Origin: Agarophyton chilense | Lineage: Eukaryota > Rhodophyta > Florideophyceae > Gracilariales > Gracilariaceae | Direction: 5' to 3' | DNA: 64,000 nucleotides | NCBI GenBank assembly: GCA_030374765.1 | Contig: JARGXX010000106.1 | Span: 248,001 to 312,000, forward strand | In this document: in pieces, positions 23,475-33,077 of the stretch | Layout: each line of letters begins with the position of its first letter | How positions within the stretch are numbered: position 1 is the stretch's first letter | Made by a program: the position numbers and the translations under genes | The notes under the pieces: model-generated | Told to the model about the DNA's origin: nothing | Databases searched by the model: none | Seen by the model: the letters and a program-made list of their open reading frames with translations, nothing else

Positions 23475-23727
23475 CATGTAGGTTATCATCATGCAATGTA
23501 GGTTCTTTTCGATATCGTATCCTCGGTTTCTTCTTTTCAGCCAGTGCGCTTTGCTGACGTATGGCCTCCCTAAAGTACGCAGCTTCGCCGTAGTTCTTTG
23601 ACCTAAAACGATTTCCGACATCTAGGTAGAACTCATTCTCGGATGCTGTCTGGTCTTTATAATCTACACCCTCCAAAAGAAAATTAGACTTTTCTTTTGC
23701 GTCTTCCTTTCCAGACAACTTGAAATC
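23475..23727 (-). pseudogene. ISWI: ISWI remodeller relic, C-terminal fragment
   Basis: This fragment continues the ISWI relic at 28432-29435 across the copia insertion. It reads DFKLSGKEDAKEKSNFLLEG, YKDQ and then NYGEAAYFREAIRQ, matching the ISWI segment just before the HAND domain (the NYAVDAYFREALR-type motif). Removing the insertion and one copy of the 5-bp duplication restores a continuous frame (LDML-DFKLS) across the junction. HAND-SANT-SLIDE domains are not recognisable downstream, so the gene was already truncated or has decayed beyond reading. Confidence 0.75.
23723..23727. repeat. Target-site duplication, left copy
   Basis: AAATC immediately before the 5' LTR equals AAATC at 28432-28436 immediately after the 3' LTR. 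Five bases is the usual duplication length for copia integrase. Confidence 0.85.
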
Positions 23728-23987
23728 TGTTGTCCAATCTGGACGTTTGGCCCCGACGGTCCAAGATGGACTTTTGGCCACTGTTGTCCGACACGGACAT
23801 TTGGCTTCTCCACAGCGCTCAATTACGAGCACTGGTACGGTGCAGCACTACATTTTGGATTTTGGGTGACTAGAAGGCTGGAGGCCAAGTAGCTAGAACG
23901 AGTAGTACTTAACACCATAGCAGCGCGACACCGCAACAGTATAACGTCGGTAGCTTCGACGAAACAACTTCTGCATCTACCATAAGA
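23728..23987 (+). repeat. 5' LTR of the copia element
   Basis: This 260-bp LTR starts TGTTGTCC and ends ATAAGA rather than the usual CA; the ends are fixed by the matching duplications and the other LTR. Its first 80 bp hold three units of 27-bp period (GTCC at 23732, 23759 and 23786), each GTCC-N5-GGAC followed by TTTGGC. These are probably U3 promoter elements. Confidence 0.9.
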
Positions 23988-23998
23988 GGTTAGGAGCC
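23988..23998 (+). promoter_or_regulatory. Putative primer-binding site (initiator tRNA anticodon loop)
   Basis: GGTTAGGAGCC directly after the 5' LTR differs by one base from the complement of the initiator tRNA-Met anticodon stem-loop (GGTTATGAGCC, from general knowledge). Several copia elements prime from an internal, half-tRNA site of initiator Met rather than the 3' end, and a TGG start is missing here, which agrees. The single mismatch could be decay. Confidence 0.5.
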
Positions 23999-24050
23999 TA
24001 TCGTAACGCAAATCTGTGCTTCTCAACTATCCTTTCGATCGCTGAACAAG

Positions 24051-27000
24051 ATGGAAAACGCGCTTGTGGAGCTTTCTAAGCTACGCATATCTGTGCTGCA
24101 GGCTGACAACTACTTCACGTGGTCTCGCAAGATTGAACTGGTGTGGCTGGCCAAAGGTGTTTGGGGTATCATTGATGACAGTGTCCGCATTCTGAACCCC
24201 GAATCAGTAGCCGAGCAGCAGAAACATCAGGAGAAGCGCGACATTGCGCTTTCGTGCATCCTTCTTTCTGTGGGCGATTCCTGTATTGCCCCTATTCTGG
24301 AGGAGAAGGATCCACAAGTCGTGTGGAAAACACTGCGGAAGAACTTCGATATGGTGTCACAAGCCAGCATCGACATTCTGCTCCGCAAGTATCAGGAGAT
24401 ATGCATGCAACCGGGTGAATCTGTGCTAGCATACATGAGCCGTCTTGCAGAAGTCTAATCGAAGCTCGGCAGTGTCGGTCATTCTGTATCGGACAAAAAT
24501 AAGCTACGCGCACTCCTTCGAGGGTTATCGAAGGAGTATGAAGTGACCGCAGAGGTAATTCGTGCCACTGACAAGAAGCTACATGAAGCTACTCCAATGC
24601 TAATCACAAGGGAGGTTCATGTGGACATGGGCGCATCAGGATCGGCTGGCAACAGTAGTGGGACTGCATTTAACGTTCGAGGGTCAACATCGAACAAGGA
24701 CAGAACCTGTTTCTTCTGTAACGGGAAAGGACGCATCAAACGCTTTTGCAGAAAGAACCCGCGTAGCGAGAACTACGTCAAGAAAGACGGGGCGTCCTTG
24801 AAGGGCGCTGGGAAGCGAAGGAGGGCCCAAGGATCGGACGACAAGGCAGACGAAAATGCTTGGGGGTCATTCATTGCAGCAGATATGGCCTCTGGAAAGA
24901 AAGAGTCTATCATGGCAGAACACAAGTGGTACTTGGACTCTGGTGCCACGAAGCACATGGCCAACAATGCGCACGTCTTGGCAGGGGAGCTTCGGGCTCC
25001 AGGGAAGAAGGAGATTGCGGTCGGTGATGTTCAAACCAACATCATTCGAGGTGAAGGTGATGTGCATTGCAAAAACGTTTGTTTCGGGAATGAGAAACAG
25101 ATATTGCTAGAAGATGTTCAGTACGTACCCGACCTAATGTGCAACCTTTTGTCGGTGAGTGTCATTCGCCGTAAGGGCTGCTCTATCGTTTTCAAGTCTG
25201 ATCAGCTGGGGAACGGACTGTGTCTGGTAATCAATCAACAAACGGGCGATATCATGGCCTCCGGTATAGAAATCAAGACAGGCCTCTACGAGATGGTGTT
25301 CCGTTCTGTGTCCAAATAGTCGGCATTTCTTTCAAAGGCAAGCAAGGACTCTACAATACTATGGCACAAGCGACTTGGGCATCCTGGTGCTGATGCGATG
25401 CGAAGGACTCTGAAGGTTGTAGAAGGTGTTGGAATGTCTATAGTGTCTGACATAGGCTTCTGTGAGCAATGTGCACTTAGAGAATCCGCACGTGTGTCTC
25501 GGAAAGCACTAGGCGCGGAGAATCAGGCCAAGAAGGTCACGGAACTACTCCAGTCAGACGTGATGGGACCTATGCCGCACCCGTCTCTGTCTAATGCGGT
25601 CTATTGCGTCACGATATACGAGGATAAAAGCGAGCTTTCTCTTGTACCATTTGTGAAGCGTCGTTAGGACGTTGAGGCGGCAGTCAAGGAAATGGTTCAA
25701 GAGCTGGAGATACAATCTGAACATCAGTTGAAGCGGTTTCGGTTTGATAACGCAGGAGACTATTTGTCTCAATCCTTCACGGCTTGGTTGAAAGGCAAGG
25801 GTGTCAAGATTGAGACGACTGCTGTTTACAGTCCGGAGTCAAATGGGAAGGCAGAGCGTCTGAACCGCACTTTGAATGACAAAGCTCGAACCATGCTTTC
25901 TGAAATGTAGGGCACACCGTATAAGAAGCAACTGTGGGAAGATGCGGTGAACACTACCAACTATCTCTGCAATCAAACGTCATCCAGTGCCAGTGATGGA
26001 CAGAATATTACGCCCTACGAAGCATTCACGGGTCGCAAACCCAACATTTCGTATCTTTGCACGTTTGGCGCACAGGGTTTTGTTCATATTCGTAAGGAGA
26101 CGAGGAAGCACGCGAGCAAGTATGGAGAAAGAGCTGTGAAGGGCATCCTCGTGGGCTACGGTAAAGGAAAATGTTACAAAGCCTTCTATCCGGAGACGCG
26201 CAAGTCCACCGTCTCTAAGGATGTACGGTTCAATGAAGATCTGGTAGGATGGGACAAGGCGACAGGGGAGAGTGATGACACACATATATTGCATGAAGTG
26301 CGCAATATTTCGCATAGTGTGGGCAAGGTTGAGAGCAAGGTTGAGAAGAATCACCAGACCACCAACGCTTCTGTAGTCATCAAATCGGAACATGAACAGA
26401 CGTTTGAAGATGCTGTGTCAGAGTATAGCTACGATCCTGAGCTGGTGACACACTACCCACCTGAGCCGAGAAAGTCAACGCGTGCTCGCAAGCAAACGTC
26501 ACGCTTTACGCCCGATGCAGCCACTGCACTTCTGGCACGATCTATTCTTGATGCAGACGATATAGAGGCACCAGATACTTTCCTAGAAGCTATGAATGGC
26601 TGTGAAAAAGAGCTCTGGGTGGCTCCAATGCAGGATGAGATGAGTAACATGGAACGCAGGAGTGTGTGGAAGTTGGTTAAGCCTCCTGCGGAGTGTAGAC
26701 CATTGTACAATCGCTGCGTCTACTACAAGAAACGCGATTAACAGGGCCGTGTAGCGCGATATCGGGCTGGGCTAGTGGCAAGAGGCTTCAACCAACGAGA
26801 AGGAATTGACTACACCGGACTGTTTGCCCCAATGGTTCGACATGCCACTTTGCGTGCCTTGCTTGCAATCATCGCTTCATTGAGACTGGAAAAGATACAG
26901 TTCGATGTTTGTACTGCAATTTTGTATGGTGATCTAGAAGAGATGCTGTACATATCACAGCCGCAAGGTTTTTTCCAGGAAGGCAAAGAAGACTACGTTT

Positions 27001-28118
27001 ATCAGCTATACAAAGCGGTGTACGGTCTTCGGCAGGCATCAAGGGCGTGGAGGAAGACGTACGCGGCTATTCTACTCGACATGGGGTGCAAGGTGTCGGA
27101 GGCTGACCCAGGACTATTCATACATGGAAATGGACACCAAAGGATCTGGATACTGATGTATGTGAACGACGAATTGGTGGCAAAACGCAATCGTGAGCGG
27201 CTGGTTGGATTTCTGGCGGAGCTGAGAACCAAGGTAGAGCTGCGAACGGAAGAGACGCCGAAGAAGTTCCTTGGAATTGTGATTGATCACTGGAAGAAAG
27301 AAGGTACAGTACGGATTCACAACTCTCCGATGATCGATAATCTTTCTGAGAGGTTCCGAATTGTCAACTGCAAGCCTGTTCACGTTCCATTTCCAGACAC
27401 AGTGACCCTACAGGAGGGAGAGGCATCAGAAGGGGAGGAATATATGCCCTATCAAGAATTGGTAGGGGCTCTGAGATATCTGGCAAATACAGTGAGGCCA
27501 GAAATTGCCTTCTCGGTTGGATTTCTCGCAAGATACATGAGAATGTACAACAAAACCTTGTGGAAAGCAGCCCTTCATGTCTTGAAGTACTTACATACAA
27601 CTCGCAGGCAATACATCACTTATGGTTCTGAGACCCATGGCACGTTGATTGGCTACTCGGACGCTGATTTTGCTGGTGATAGAGTAGACAGGAAGTCTAC
27701 AAGTGGTTTTGTTTTCATGTATGCGGGTGGACCGATTGCTTGGAGAAGCAAGAAACAGACTGTTGTCGCACAGTCAACTTTGGAGGCAGAGTAATTGGCA
27801 ATATCGTTTGCCGTACGAGAAGCGGTATGGCTGCGAAGACTGTTTAAGGAATTCCAAGTCCTACAGAATGGACCAACTATATTGTACGGGGACAATCAAG
27901 GAATGATCTGTCTCTCCCGAGATGAGGTGAGCAATGAACGCACGAAACACATACATGTGAAGTACCACTTGGTTCGTGACACAACACGAAAAGGAGAATT
28001 TCACATTGAGTACATTGCAACAAGGGAAATGAAAGCCGATGTTTTCACAAAGGCTTTGAAGAAATGGTTGCACAAGCATGTTGGCAAGGACCTGCAAATG
28101 GAAATGATAGACGGGTGA
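24051..28118 (+). pseudogene. Copia gag-pol polyprotein, six in-frame stops
   Basis: A single frame encodes gag (YFTWSRKIELVW), a zinc knuckle CFFCNGKGRIKRFC whose His is replaced by Arg (24709-24750), protease (LDSGA), integrase (HKRLGH, CEQC, then SDVMG, RFDNAGDY, NGKAERLN as the D,D,E site), RT (ARYRAGLVARGFNQREG, QFDVCTAILYGDLEEM) and RNase H (YSDADFAGD, HIHVKYHLVRD). Stops are TAA 24456, TAG 25317, TAG 25665, TAG 25908, TAA 26739 and TAA 27792; the natural end is TGA 28116. The RT active site reads YVND instead of YVDD (near 27160). The stop at 27792 replaces the conserved Tyr of the EAEY motif. No frameshift was seen over 4 kb. Confidence 0.95.
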
Positions 28119-28157
28119 GAAAGTACTTAGAATGTCTTGCACAATTCAGCTTGTTGT

Positions 28158-28171
28158 AGGAAACAGGGGAG
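28158..28171 (+). promoter_or_regulatory. Polypurine tract
   Basis: AGGAAACAGGGGAG, with a single pyrimidine, lies immediately upstream of the 3' LTR and is the expected plus-strand DNA primer. Confidence 0.85.
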
Positions 28172-28431
28172 TGTTGTCCGATCTAGACGTTTGGCCCCGA
28201 CGGTCCAAGATGAACTTTTGGCCACTGTTGTCCGATTGGGACGTTTGGCTTCTACATTGCGCTCAATTACGAGCACTGGTACGGTGCAGTACTACATTTT
28301 GGATTTTGGGTGACTAGAAGGCTGGAGGCCAAGTAGCTAGAACGAGTAGTACTTAAGACCATAGCAGCGCGAAACCGCAACAGTAAAACGTCGGTAGCTT
28401 CGACGAAACAACTTCTGCATCTACCATAAGA
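28172..28431 (+). repeat. 3' LTR of the copia element
   Basis: It is 260 bp and aligns without gaps to 23728-23987, with 14 differences (7 transitions, 7 transversions by my count). Several differences fall inside the three GTCC-N5-GGAC units. It is followed by the AAATC target duplication. Confidence 0.9.
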
Positions 28432-29435
28432 AAATCGAGCATATCCAGGTTTTCAAACGCATTGGTCTTCTTGTCGATCTCGTCGACCATGTCTTTCTCC
28501 TTCGCGTCTCTTCTGGCTAGAACCATTTAGATATCTTATTCAAAGTAGTCTAATGCGTTCGACTTGAAGAACTGAACCGCCACAAATCGAATCATATCCA
28601 AAAGGTCATTTTTCTGAAGGTTCTTTTGCTGCTGCGTAAGTGGCCCCTTGCTGAATAACTAGTGTCTCTTATCGCAGCTTGGACATTTCCGTTGGACGAA
28701 TTCGCTCTTCCACAGAGTTCTAGGTGATGAGCCGATCGAAAATCAAGGCTTAGCTTTGATCGATTCTCTAAGCACGATGCATAGCTTGCAGATCACATTG
28801 AAAATTCCAATTGCTGTCGTATAAAACAACAGTGTCGGCGATCCCCAGAGTGAGACCTAGCCCCACTGCCGCTGTCGGGAGAAGGAAAATAAACGTATCC
28901 GAGCCGTTGCTATTGAATTCTGCAATCTCGAGGTCCTACCATTTTCCCTCCGTTACCACTTTAATCCTGCAAGACTTGTATTAGCGCAGAGTACAATAGT
29001 CCTCCGAAATATCTAGTATTACTGTCATCTGGGAAAAGACGAGCACATGATGCCCGCCTTCTTTTAGTTGCGGTAGCAATTTTTCAAACAACGTCCGCTT
29101 GGCAGAGTTCTGCACAAGATTCTCTCAACATAGATCAGGCGAGCGATCTTCCGTTCCATCAAACAAATACGGATGGTTCAAGCACTTTCGTAGCTGCATG
29201 AGTATATTAAGCCAACCGACGCAATAGCCACCCTTCCTGCTCAGAGCGTCAATGTCCTTCTTCAAAAGGTTGCTGTACAGACTAAGGTGCATTTCCGATA
29301 ATTTAGTGAAAAGCACGGTCTCTTTCGTCGGGTGAAGATTTTGTCTCACTTCGCTCTTAAGACGGCGTATCAAGAATGGCCTCTAAACAGCATGGAGCTC
29401 GGTAACTATTTCTTTTTGCTTTGCAACCTATCAGA
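28432..29435 (-). pseudogene. ISWI: ISWI remodeller relic, helicase C-terminal part
   Basis: ISWI is the SNF2-family ATPase that spaces nucleosomes. Reading the minus strand from 29435: VTELHAV-stop-RPFLIRRLKSEV, [92 protein letters not shown], then NDLLDMIRF and VLARRDAKEKDMVDEID. These are the SNF2 C-lobe motifs in the ISWI order, with AMHRA-stop-RIDQ where the family has AMDRAHRIGQ. At least seven stops and one or more frameshifts (near 28640) break it. The N-terminal ATPase lobe is missing upstream of 29435. It continues at 23727 across the copia insertion. Confidence 0.9.
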
Positions 29436-29439
29436 CTAG

Positions 29440-30230
29440 TTTTGTGCTACCGCTGCGCAGAGGGTGCAAGCGTCACGAGTGAAAACCCATAGCGATAGCG
29501 GCCTTTCAAGTACATCCACACCCTTTCGTTTGCGCATCTGCTGCGTCTGCGCCATTTTGCAGGTATCTATCTACTTAAATACTGACGCTCTTCGCCGTGT
29601 ATCTCCGTCTCGCTCTTTCGCGCTCCTTTCCCTGCCCCTTTTACTCACGTCTCCGTCCTCCTCACCGTCCTAGATTCCCCTTTTCCCCGCGCCTTTCATG
29701 TCATTCCTTCCTTCTCCCCGCACCATCGCCCACTCTCCTCCACGTGTTCCCACCCCCCAAAATCGTCCCTCCACTTCTATATGCTCTGGGTCTCTCCTGA
29801 GACCTAACTGCCATCCCGCCCGCTTTGAACAGACAACAGTCGCCTCCGGCCACATTATCTCCTCTCACAGCTCCGCCCTCTTCCTCTCCAACCCGAGAGC
29901 CATCGGCCCTGCTCCGCAGGCGCCTTCGAAATTTCGACAAGCGCCATTGCATCCTCCTCTTTCATAGGCAGACGCTCAACCCTCAGCTCAGGCCCCGATT
30001 CAGCCGCTGCCTCCACCTCGGTCGTAGCTCTTCTTTCCAACCATGTTTCAGACTTTGTCCCACCCGTTTTCTAATTAGTTTTCTCAGCCATTTTCACCGC
30101 TGCTCTCTCCGCCGCTCTTGAAACCCCTTCGCTGACGTAGAGGAAGCCAATCTATCCACCCTCTTCATTTCCATTGCACCATTTGCCGCCACAGTGCATT
30201 CCGCAATAATCGCACGCGCAGACCTCGTAT
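29440..30230. other. Pyrimidine-rich stretch, no supported gene
   Basis: The plus strand is strongly C/T-rich from 29.55 to 30.2 kb, which produces Ser/Pro/Leu-rich ORFs on the plus strand and Gly/Arg-rich ones on the minus strand. None shows a family motif. The block replaces the missing N-terminal half of ISWI. Confidence 0.4.
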
Positions 30231-30239
30231 GAACTCAGG

Positions 30240-30940
30240 CGAGTATCGCCCACTGCCCAGTCGAAGCCATCGCTCACCGTTTTGCCTCTCACTCATATCA
30301 GTACCGCCACACCTTCGCGTCTGCGTCCAATTCCTTGTCATACAATGACCCGGGTCCTGTGTTCATTGCGCATCGTGAAGATGCCGCTGGCCAGAAAGAA
30401 TCCGCGGAGCTTTCTTATACACGTGCACGTAGTATTTGTCGCGGGATTCACGATCTATGGGCGAAAAATCGACCGTGTCTTGTGCGTATCTTACGTCATA
30501 TGAAGTAAGACACTCACGAGACTCCTGATGCATCGTACCAAACATGTTTTGAGAGCAACACTCGTCTGTTCCGTCTGCTCAATTCTATCTCATGCATGTT
30601 TCCTCGTTCCACTGTTCTAAATTCTCAAACCAAATGCATTCTCACTGGTGATAGGCTTCATTCTCGTGATTAAATACAAGTCGCTCGTTCCGGAAATCAC
30701 TCTTGCAATGCAAAATCCTGAGTGCCTTGGCGCAGAAGCTTGCACGGTCACGAAGCGCACCTGTCTTGCCCTAAAGCTCGTTGTACACAACCTTAAGACA
30801 ACTGTGAGGACGTTGAAAGCGTTGCAGAACGTCTTGCTAACATCATCTCCGTTAATTGTGGAGGCGCTGGCCGAGCGCGACATCAACTCCGTGCTGGATG
30901 AACCCGGGGATCGTCCAACATTGGAATGCTATCTCTAATT
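30240..30940 (+). pseudogene. Unrecognised protein relic
   Basis: Plus-strand reading gives coding-like sequence in two adjoining frames. The first (to about 30650) contains YNDPGPVFIAHREDAAGQKE and YTRARSICRGIHDLWAKNR, with one TAA. The second (30648-30938) is an open frame including NPECLGAEACTVTKRTCLAL and NVLLTSSPLIVEALAERDIN, ending at TAA. The helical, Leu-rich tail could be an α-solenoid, but no family was recognised. Confidence 0.35.
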
Positions 30941-31099
30941 GTGGCAAAATGTTTAATGCACAAATGAAGAGCTGCTGAGTGTTCAGCTTATACATGAACA
31001 TACGAAGAGCTTTTCAAAACACAGCAATGGAAACTAATTGTGAGTTAAACAAAGAATGCAAATCGACAAGAAACTCTTTGAAGATGTAAGATTGATTCC

Positions 31100-32880
31100 T
31101 TTTTCGCACAAATTCCATTCTGAACTGCCCAGGTCTCAGAACTACTGACCACTACTTCGCTTATCTCGGCCGTTGACGTTCGTTGTGCACGACGCCAGCC
31201 ATGTCTGGAATTGGTCAAACATATGCTGCTGCATGGCAGCCGTCGTCGGCAGTTGCTGAGTATCGCCATCAGACACTGTCGATCGCGACTCATCTGCGTT
31301 TTGAACAGTATCTTTATTACGTCTTTCATCACGATTGTTTTCATTCCTCATGGTCTGATCGGTTCAGCTCCTTATTCTTCTTTTTGATTTGTGTTTGTGC
31401 CGTTCTGTTGATTGGTGGCGCCGATCGTTTCTGTTGCGAAGTAGGGGTGTTGATGGTTCGTGCTGGTTCTGACGTCCCCCATTTCGTACGAATCTGATTT
31501 CGTAATTCTACGACAGGAGTGAGCACGTCTGCATCATTCCTTCTGTCTTTAACAGAGAATGGTTCTTTTGGAGGAACTGAACTAGCATTTGTCGCTCTCC
31601 GGGCAACAGAGAATTTTGATGCTCTCTTTTCAGGCATTTTGTTGCTCACCAATTGAGGTTCCATTGCATCGTTCAGTTGATTGTAATTGTTTTTGGTGCA
31701 AAATTCACTGTCGAAAAGCATCTGAGTACTTTTACATCCATGTTCAGCGCTTCCATCGTCGCCTATATATCAATCACTGAGCCCCTTGCTTCTTTGTGGT
31801 GCTTTACCTGACTGGCGGTTGTTTTCATGATTAGGAGAACAATAGTTGGCACTTGGAGGGGCCGTCCGCCACGAAGTACCAACGTGAAGATCTTGGACGA
31901 CAAGAGCAGCTGGAGCATTATTAACTGGAGGTAGAATGTCATTGTCATCATGGTCGATTCGTTCGAACACTATGTTGTTCAATTTCCATTCACAGGTTCT
32001 CCAAGGCTAGAATCAGAATCCTCCGCTTCTGAAATTTTCTTCTGACGTGCGGCTGCAGCTGTTTGGGACTAAAGCATTCAGTACATTTTGGCGCTTAATA
32101 TTTTCATGATGAGAAACAGACGAGCCCCTTGCGTCAGAGGATCTAAGTTCTCGTCTACTGCAGCTTCTAGCACGAGAAGTTCCAAGTGATGGGGTATCAA
32201 TCTTTGGGCCTTGTCGTATTTTTCATTTCCGTATATGCTCTCCAGGACTGTAGAAGCGAGATCATCAACAATTCCCGTTATAGTTGTGTTCTTATCGTGG
32301 TCACTACTTTTGATTCAGTACCACCGATAGTGCATGCTGGGACCGGTTGAATGACTTGTATTGTGGTCGGGCACAAAGAGCCCGAGTTCTCGAAGCATAT
32401 TCAAGTATGCATTCTTGTCTTTGCTCTTCGTTCCTTGCGAGTTCCCACTATGCTTCTTTGTGTTTCTGCGCTTCGAGATAGCCTCAGGAATTGCGGGAGG
32501 GTGCGACGCATTTGCATCGTTTGAGAAGATTCCAATACGAAAAGTTGTTGATCGAAGCTCGCTGAGCGTCTGCAAGAGGATGTCGAGGGAAAGCCCCGGT
32601 ATGTTAGTGCTGTTCTCGAGACTCATGGCCGAAAGAACTTTGCGAAAAATCTTCCTTGCTTACAAATTCGATTTCTTCTGTATTGAGGCCTGGAAGCTGA
32701 CCATACTCTTCAATTGTTCTCTGAAAACTAGTTGCGCTATTCCAGCATCGAAGCAAAAGACATATTCTAGGTCCTATTCTCAAAGGTTTTCGATTCGTGT
32801 ACATCATAGAGCATTACTTTTGTTCCTCCGTTTTCAAGCTTTGCAATTGTCAAATTCCTTACGCTCTTGGTTCTAACCAT
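31100..32880 (-). pseudogene. Unrecognised hydrophilic protein relic
   Basis: Minus-strand segments look coding in several frames: near 32880-32600, 32626-32315 (LDILLQTLSELRSTTFRIG), about 32070-31990 (ARQKKISEAEDSDSSLGEP), 31982-31770, 31721-31341 (VSNKMPEKRASKFSVARRA) and 31351-31142 (DTQQLPTTAAMQQHMFDQF). The protein is Asn/Gln/Ser/Lys-rich and acidic in places, with one-base shifts between segments. It is divergent to the CACTA/Plavaka transposase that starts about 200 bp away, so it could be a second gene of that element, or an unrelated host gene. No domain was recognised. Confidence 0.4.
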
Positions 32881-33077
32881 CGCAGATGAAGCCAAACTTA
32901 TTACAGAGTTTCTGACATTGTTCTATTTCTTGATGGGCGGTGAGAATTACATCCAATCCAGGTACTTTTACCTGGAGAGCTACCGCTGTGCGTGCAGCTA
33001 CATCGGGAAGCAAGTGTTTCGAATGACGAGGATCAGACACGATCGCGTAGCAAAATGCTAGTAGAAGCGCCTCAGGT

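Larger units (their letters stand above)
23728..28431 (+). mobile_element. Ty1/copia retrotransposon, inserted in ISWI relic
   Basis: This is a complete 4.7-kb element: 5' LTR, tRNA-anticodon-loop-like primer site, one gag-pol frame in copia order (gag, protease, integrase, RT, RNase H), polypurine tract, 3' LTR and a 5-bp target duplication. The LTRs differ at 14 of 260 aligned positions by my count, with no indels, so the insertion is not young. The coding frame has six stops and mutated catalytic residues, so it is dead. Its insertion into the ISWI relic is datable relative to that gene: later than the gene, possibly its cause of death. Confidence 0.95.

Noticed and set aside
28432-29435. 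Stops in ISWI as reassigned codons
   Set aside because: The stops fall at positions where the family has Leu, His, Asp/Glu, Lys and others, and frameshifts are also present; ordinary decay explains them better.
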